Below, piece after piece: positions 28,460-30,064 of a stretch of 30,064 bases of DNA. The translations under genes and the position numbers were made by a program. Numbering within the stretch: position 1 is the stretch's first letter; the number at the start of each line of letters is the position of its first letter. Origin of the DNA: an uncultured Collinsella sp. (GTDB lineage Bacteria > Actinomycetota > Coriobacteriia > Coriobacteriales > Coriobacteriaceae); assembly GCA_902496775.1 (NCBI GenBank), contig CABVCF010000014.1:1-30064 (forward strand), written 5' to 3'. The notes beneath the pieces were generated by a model. It was given only the letters and a program-made list of their open reading frames with translations. It did not search any database and had not been told where the DNA came from.

Positions 28460-29161
28460 ATGGAAGAATCGATGCACGTCGGCGAGCAGGAAACGAGCCT
28501 ACAGGACCAGTCCTACCACACCATTCGACGCAAAATCGTCTACCTGGACTACAAGCCGGGCGAAAAGCTGGGCGTCAAGCAGCTTTGCGATGACCTGGAC
28601 ATGGGTCGCACGCCCGTGCGCGAGGCTTTGGTTCGCTTGGCGCAGGAAGGCCTGGTGCGCACCGTGCCCCAAAGCGGCACCTACGTCTCACCCATCAACC
28701 TCACCCTTGCCGAGAGTGCCTGTTACATCCGCGAGCATCTGGAAAAGCAGGTGATCGTGGAGTGCTGTGCTCGCGCCACGTCGGCTGGCATCGAGCAGCT
28801 CGACCGCGCCATCGTGCTGCAGGAAAAGGCCATGGCCGAAGAGGATCGCATCGGCTTCTTTTTGAGCGACAACCTCATGCATCACATGATTTTTAGCATC
28901 GCATGTCGCAGCACCGTGTGGTCGTGGCTCGAAGAGACCAATGCCGACCTGGAGCGCTTCCGCTGGCTGCGCGCCGCCACGCAGGTTCTCGACAATCAGG
29001 ACATCGTGAACGAGCACAAGCAGATTCGCCGCGCTATCGCCGGTCGCGACCCCATCGAAGCGAGCTTTTTGGTCAGCAAGCACCTGCACATGATGTTCCG
29101 CAATCAAACCGAGGTTCTGGACCAGTTCCCCGAGTACTTCGAGACCAGCAAGCTCCGCTAA
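28460..29161 (+). CDS. GntR-family (FCD) transcriptional regulator
   Basis: 233 residues from ATG 28460, which has GAGG 5 nt upstream; an in-frame ATG at 28430 has no ribosome site but could be a leaderless start (243 residues). The N-terminal winged helix (about 15-80) shows KIVYLDYKPGEKLGVKQLCDDLDMGRTPVREALVRLAQEGLV and the wing TVPQSGTYVSP, typical of GntR. The all-helical FCD domain (about 90-225) contains the metal- or ligand-binding pattern with DNLMHHMIF and EHKQIRRAI ... HLHMM, where His residues would bind a metal. The effector is probably a small carboxylate. It stands back to back with yeiH. Confidence 0.93.
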   Translation: MEESMHVGEQETSLQDQSYHTIRRKIVYLDYKPGEKLGVKQLCDDLDMGRTPVREALVRLAQEGLVRTVPQSGTYVSPINLTLAESACYIREHLEKQVIVECCARATSAGIEQLDRAIVLQEKAMAEEDRIGFFLSDNLMHHMIFSIACRSTVWSWLEETNADLERFRWLRAATQVLDNQDIVNEHKQIRRAIAGRDPIEASFLVSKHLHMMFRNQTEVLDQFPEYFETSKLR

Positions 29162-29200
29162 CCTGCCAAAAAGGGACAGGTTCATTTTGGCAGGTTTTAT
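29160..29200 (+). terminator. GntR-regulator terminator
   Basis: AACCTGCCAAAA (29160-29171) pairs perfectly with TTTTGGCAGGTT (29185-29196), followed by TTAT. The stem starts in the stop codon itself. The loop AAGGGACAGGTTCA repeats part of the arm (ACAGGTT). Confidence 0.75.
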
Positions 29201-29215
29201 CCGGGCAAATGAAAC

Positions 29216-29251
29216 AAGGCCCGGCTCCGTCTTGATGCGGAGTCGGGCCTT
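29216..29251 (-). terminator. glmS terminator
   Basis: A 14-bp stem with one mismatch (29216-29229 with 29238-29251, core AAGGCCCG) is followed on the minus strand by GTTTCATTTG. It lies 24 nt past the glmS stop; the design resembles the dedA terminator. Confidence 0.8.
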
Positions 29252-29274
29252 AGTCGCTAGAACGGCGGAACCAA

Positions 29275-30064
29275 CTACTCTACCGTGACGCTCTTGGCCA
29301 GGTTGCGGGGCTGGTCAACGTCGCAACCTCGCAGGATGGCTACCTCGCGAGCGAGCAGCTGCAGCGGGACGCTCGCCGTGATGGGGCTGAACACGTCGCG
29401 GACTGCTGGTACGCGGATAATGCAGTCGGCGATCTTGTTGATCTCCTCGTCGCCCTCGGTGGCAACGACGATGACCTTGGCGCCGCGCGCCTTGCACTCC
29501 ATGAGGTTCGACACGGTCTTGTCGTAGGTGGCACTCTTGGTTGCCACGGCGATGACGGGGAAGCCCGGGTCGATCAGGGCGATGGGGCCGTGCTTCATCT
29601 CACCGGCGGCGTAGGCCTCGGCGTGCAGGTAGCTGACCTCTTTGAGCTTGAGCGCGCCCTCGTAGGAAATAGCGGCACCCATGCCGCGGCCCACGAACAG
29701 CGCCGACTGCGCGTCCTTGCACAGCAGGGCGGCCTCATGCACGGCCTCGGTCTGGGTATCCAAAATCCACTGGATCTGCTCGGCCGTATCGGAAAGCTCG
29801 CGGAACAGCATGCGCGCCTGCTTGGTGGTCAGGCGGTACTTGACCTGCGCCAGCAGCAGAGCCAAAAGCGTGAGGCTCACAACCTGGCCGATAAAGCTCT
29901 TGGTCGAGGCGACCGCAATCTCCTTGTTGGCCTTGGTGTAGATGACGCCGTCGCTCTCACGCGCCACGGGGCTGCCCACCACGTTGGTGATGCCGAAGAC
30001 CTTGGCGCCCTTGATGCGCGCGTCGCGAATGGCAGCAAGGGTATCGGCCGTCTCGCCCGACTGG
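29275..30064 (-). CDS. glmS: Glutamine-fructose-6-phosphate aminotransferase, C-terminal part (5' end off the window)
   Basis: The frame is open to the right edge; 262 codons are visible. It makes glucosamine-6-phosphate from fructose-6-phosphate and glutamine, the first step to UDP-GlcNAc for peptidoglycan. Only the sugar-isomerase half is in view: QSGETADT at the edge, ITNVVGSPVARESD, GVIYTKANKEIAVASTKSF, then the second SIS domain with GRGMGAAISYEGALKLKEVSYLHAEAYAAGEMKHGPIALI, which holds the catalytic Lys/Glu segment, and the end DQPRNLAKSVTVE with the Lys that forms a Schiff base with the sugar. The glutaminase half must lie beyond 30064. Confidence 0.96.
   Translation of the reverse strand, partial: QSGETADTLAAIRDARIKGAKVFGITNVVGSPVARESDGVIYTKANKEIAVASTKSFIGQVVSLTLLALLLAQVKYRLTTKQARMLFRELSDTAEQIQWILDTQTEAVHEAALLCKDAQSALFVGRGMGAAISYEGALKLKEVSYLHAEAYAAGEMKHGPIALIDPGFPVIAVATKSATYDKTVSNLMECKARGAKVIVVATEGDEEINKIADCIIRVPAVRDVFSPITASVPLQLLAREVAILRGCDVDQPRNLAKSVTVE

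Noticed and set aside
1..30064. CRISPR array, prophage or complete insertion sequence
   Set aside because: I saw no regularly spaced direct repeats, no integrase, transposase or phage structural genes; the repeated units are single inverted repeats.

Overview
The window reads as chromosomal DNA of a G+C-rich Gram-positive gut actinobacterium. My best guess is Collinsella or a close relative in the Coriobacteriia. This rests on the look of the proteins (a fibro-slime/pilin-isopeptide surface giant, GTG starts, strong AGGAGG-type ribosome sites) and on abundant short intergenic inverted-repeat elements; no database was searched. I see no prophage, no full insertion sequence with a transposase and no CRISPR array.

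Left end (1-11834, minus): one uninterrupted reading frame of at least 3,944 codons encodes a secreted giant adhesin. It has a signal peptide, a fibro-slime head, two CnaB/SpaA-like domains, about 17 tandem modules of which most are Spy0128/FctA-like, two D2/DUF11-like domains inside the array, and the start of a Gly/Ser wall-spanning tail. Its C-terminus lies off the window. Long plus-strand frames here are mirror images of this gene. The best promoter carries a run of eight G between -35 and -10, a classic layout for phase variation. The 650-bp upstream gap holds three separate inverted-repeat elements.

Middle (12486-19311): a TadA-glycerate kinase fusion (minus); tRNA-Ser(UGA) (plus); a TetR regulator (minus) divergent from lemA (plus); a small element with terminal inverted repeats and no transposase; a 125-bp nested palindrome with perfect 28-bp outer arms in the ilvE 3' region; ilvE (minus); a DedA membrane protein (minus); and cysE (plus). 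Strong hairpin terminators separate most units.

Right half (19350-30064): an operon marR-ABC1-ABC2 (minus) encodes a heterodimeric ABC exporter with one degenerate ATP site. Its promoter carries a 14-bp direct repeat, once filling the -35/-10 spacer and once just before the gene, so autoregulation by the MarR protein is likely. Then come a 96-residue orphan gene, a nitroreductase, a single-pass membrane protein, a regulator that looks like a sigma54 activator but has lost Walker A, Walker B and GAFTGA, a YeiH-family exporter divergent from an FCD-type GntR regulator, and the 3' part of glmS running off the right edge.

Most units are housekeeping or small regulator-plus-target sets: TetR/lemA, MarR/ABC exporter and GntR/YeiH. 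The most unusual items are the adhesin with its possible slippage switch, the TadA-kinase fusion, the pseudo-enhancer-binding regulator and the cluster of inverted-repeat elements.
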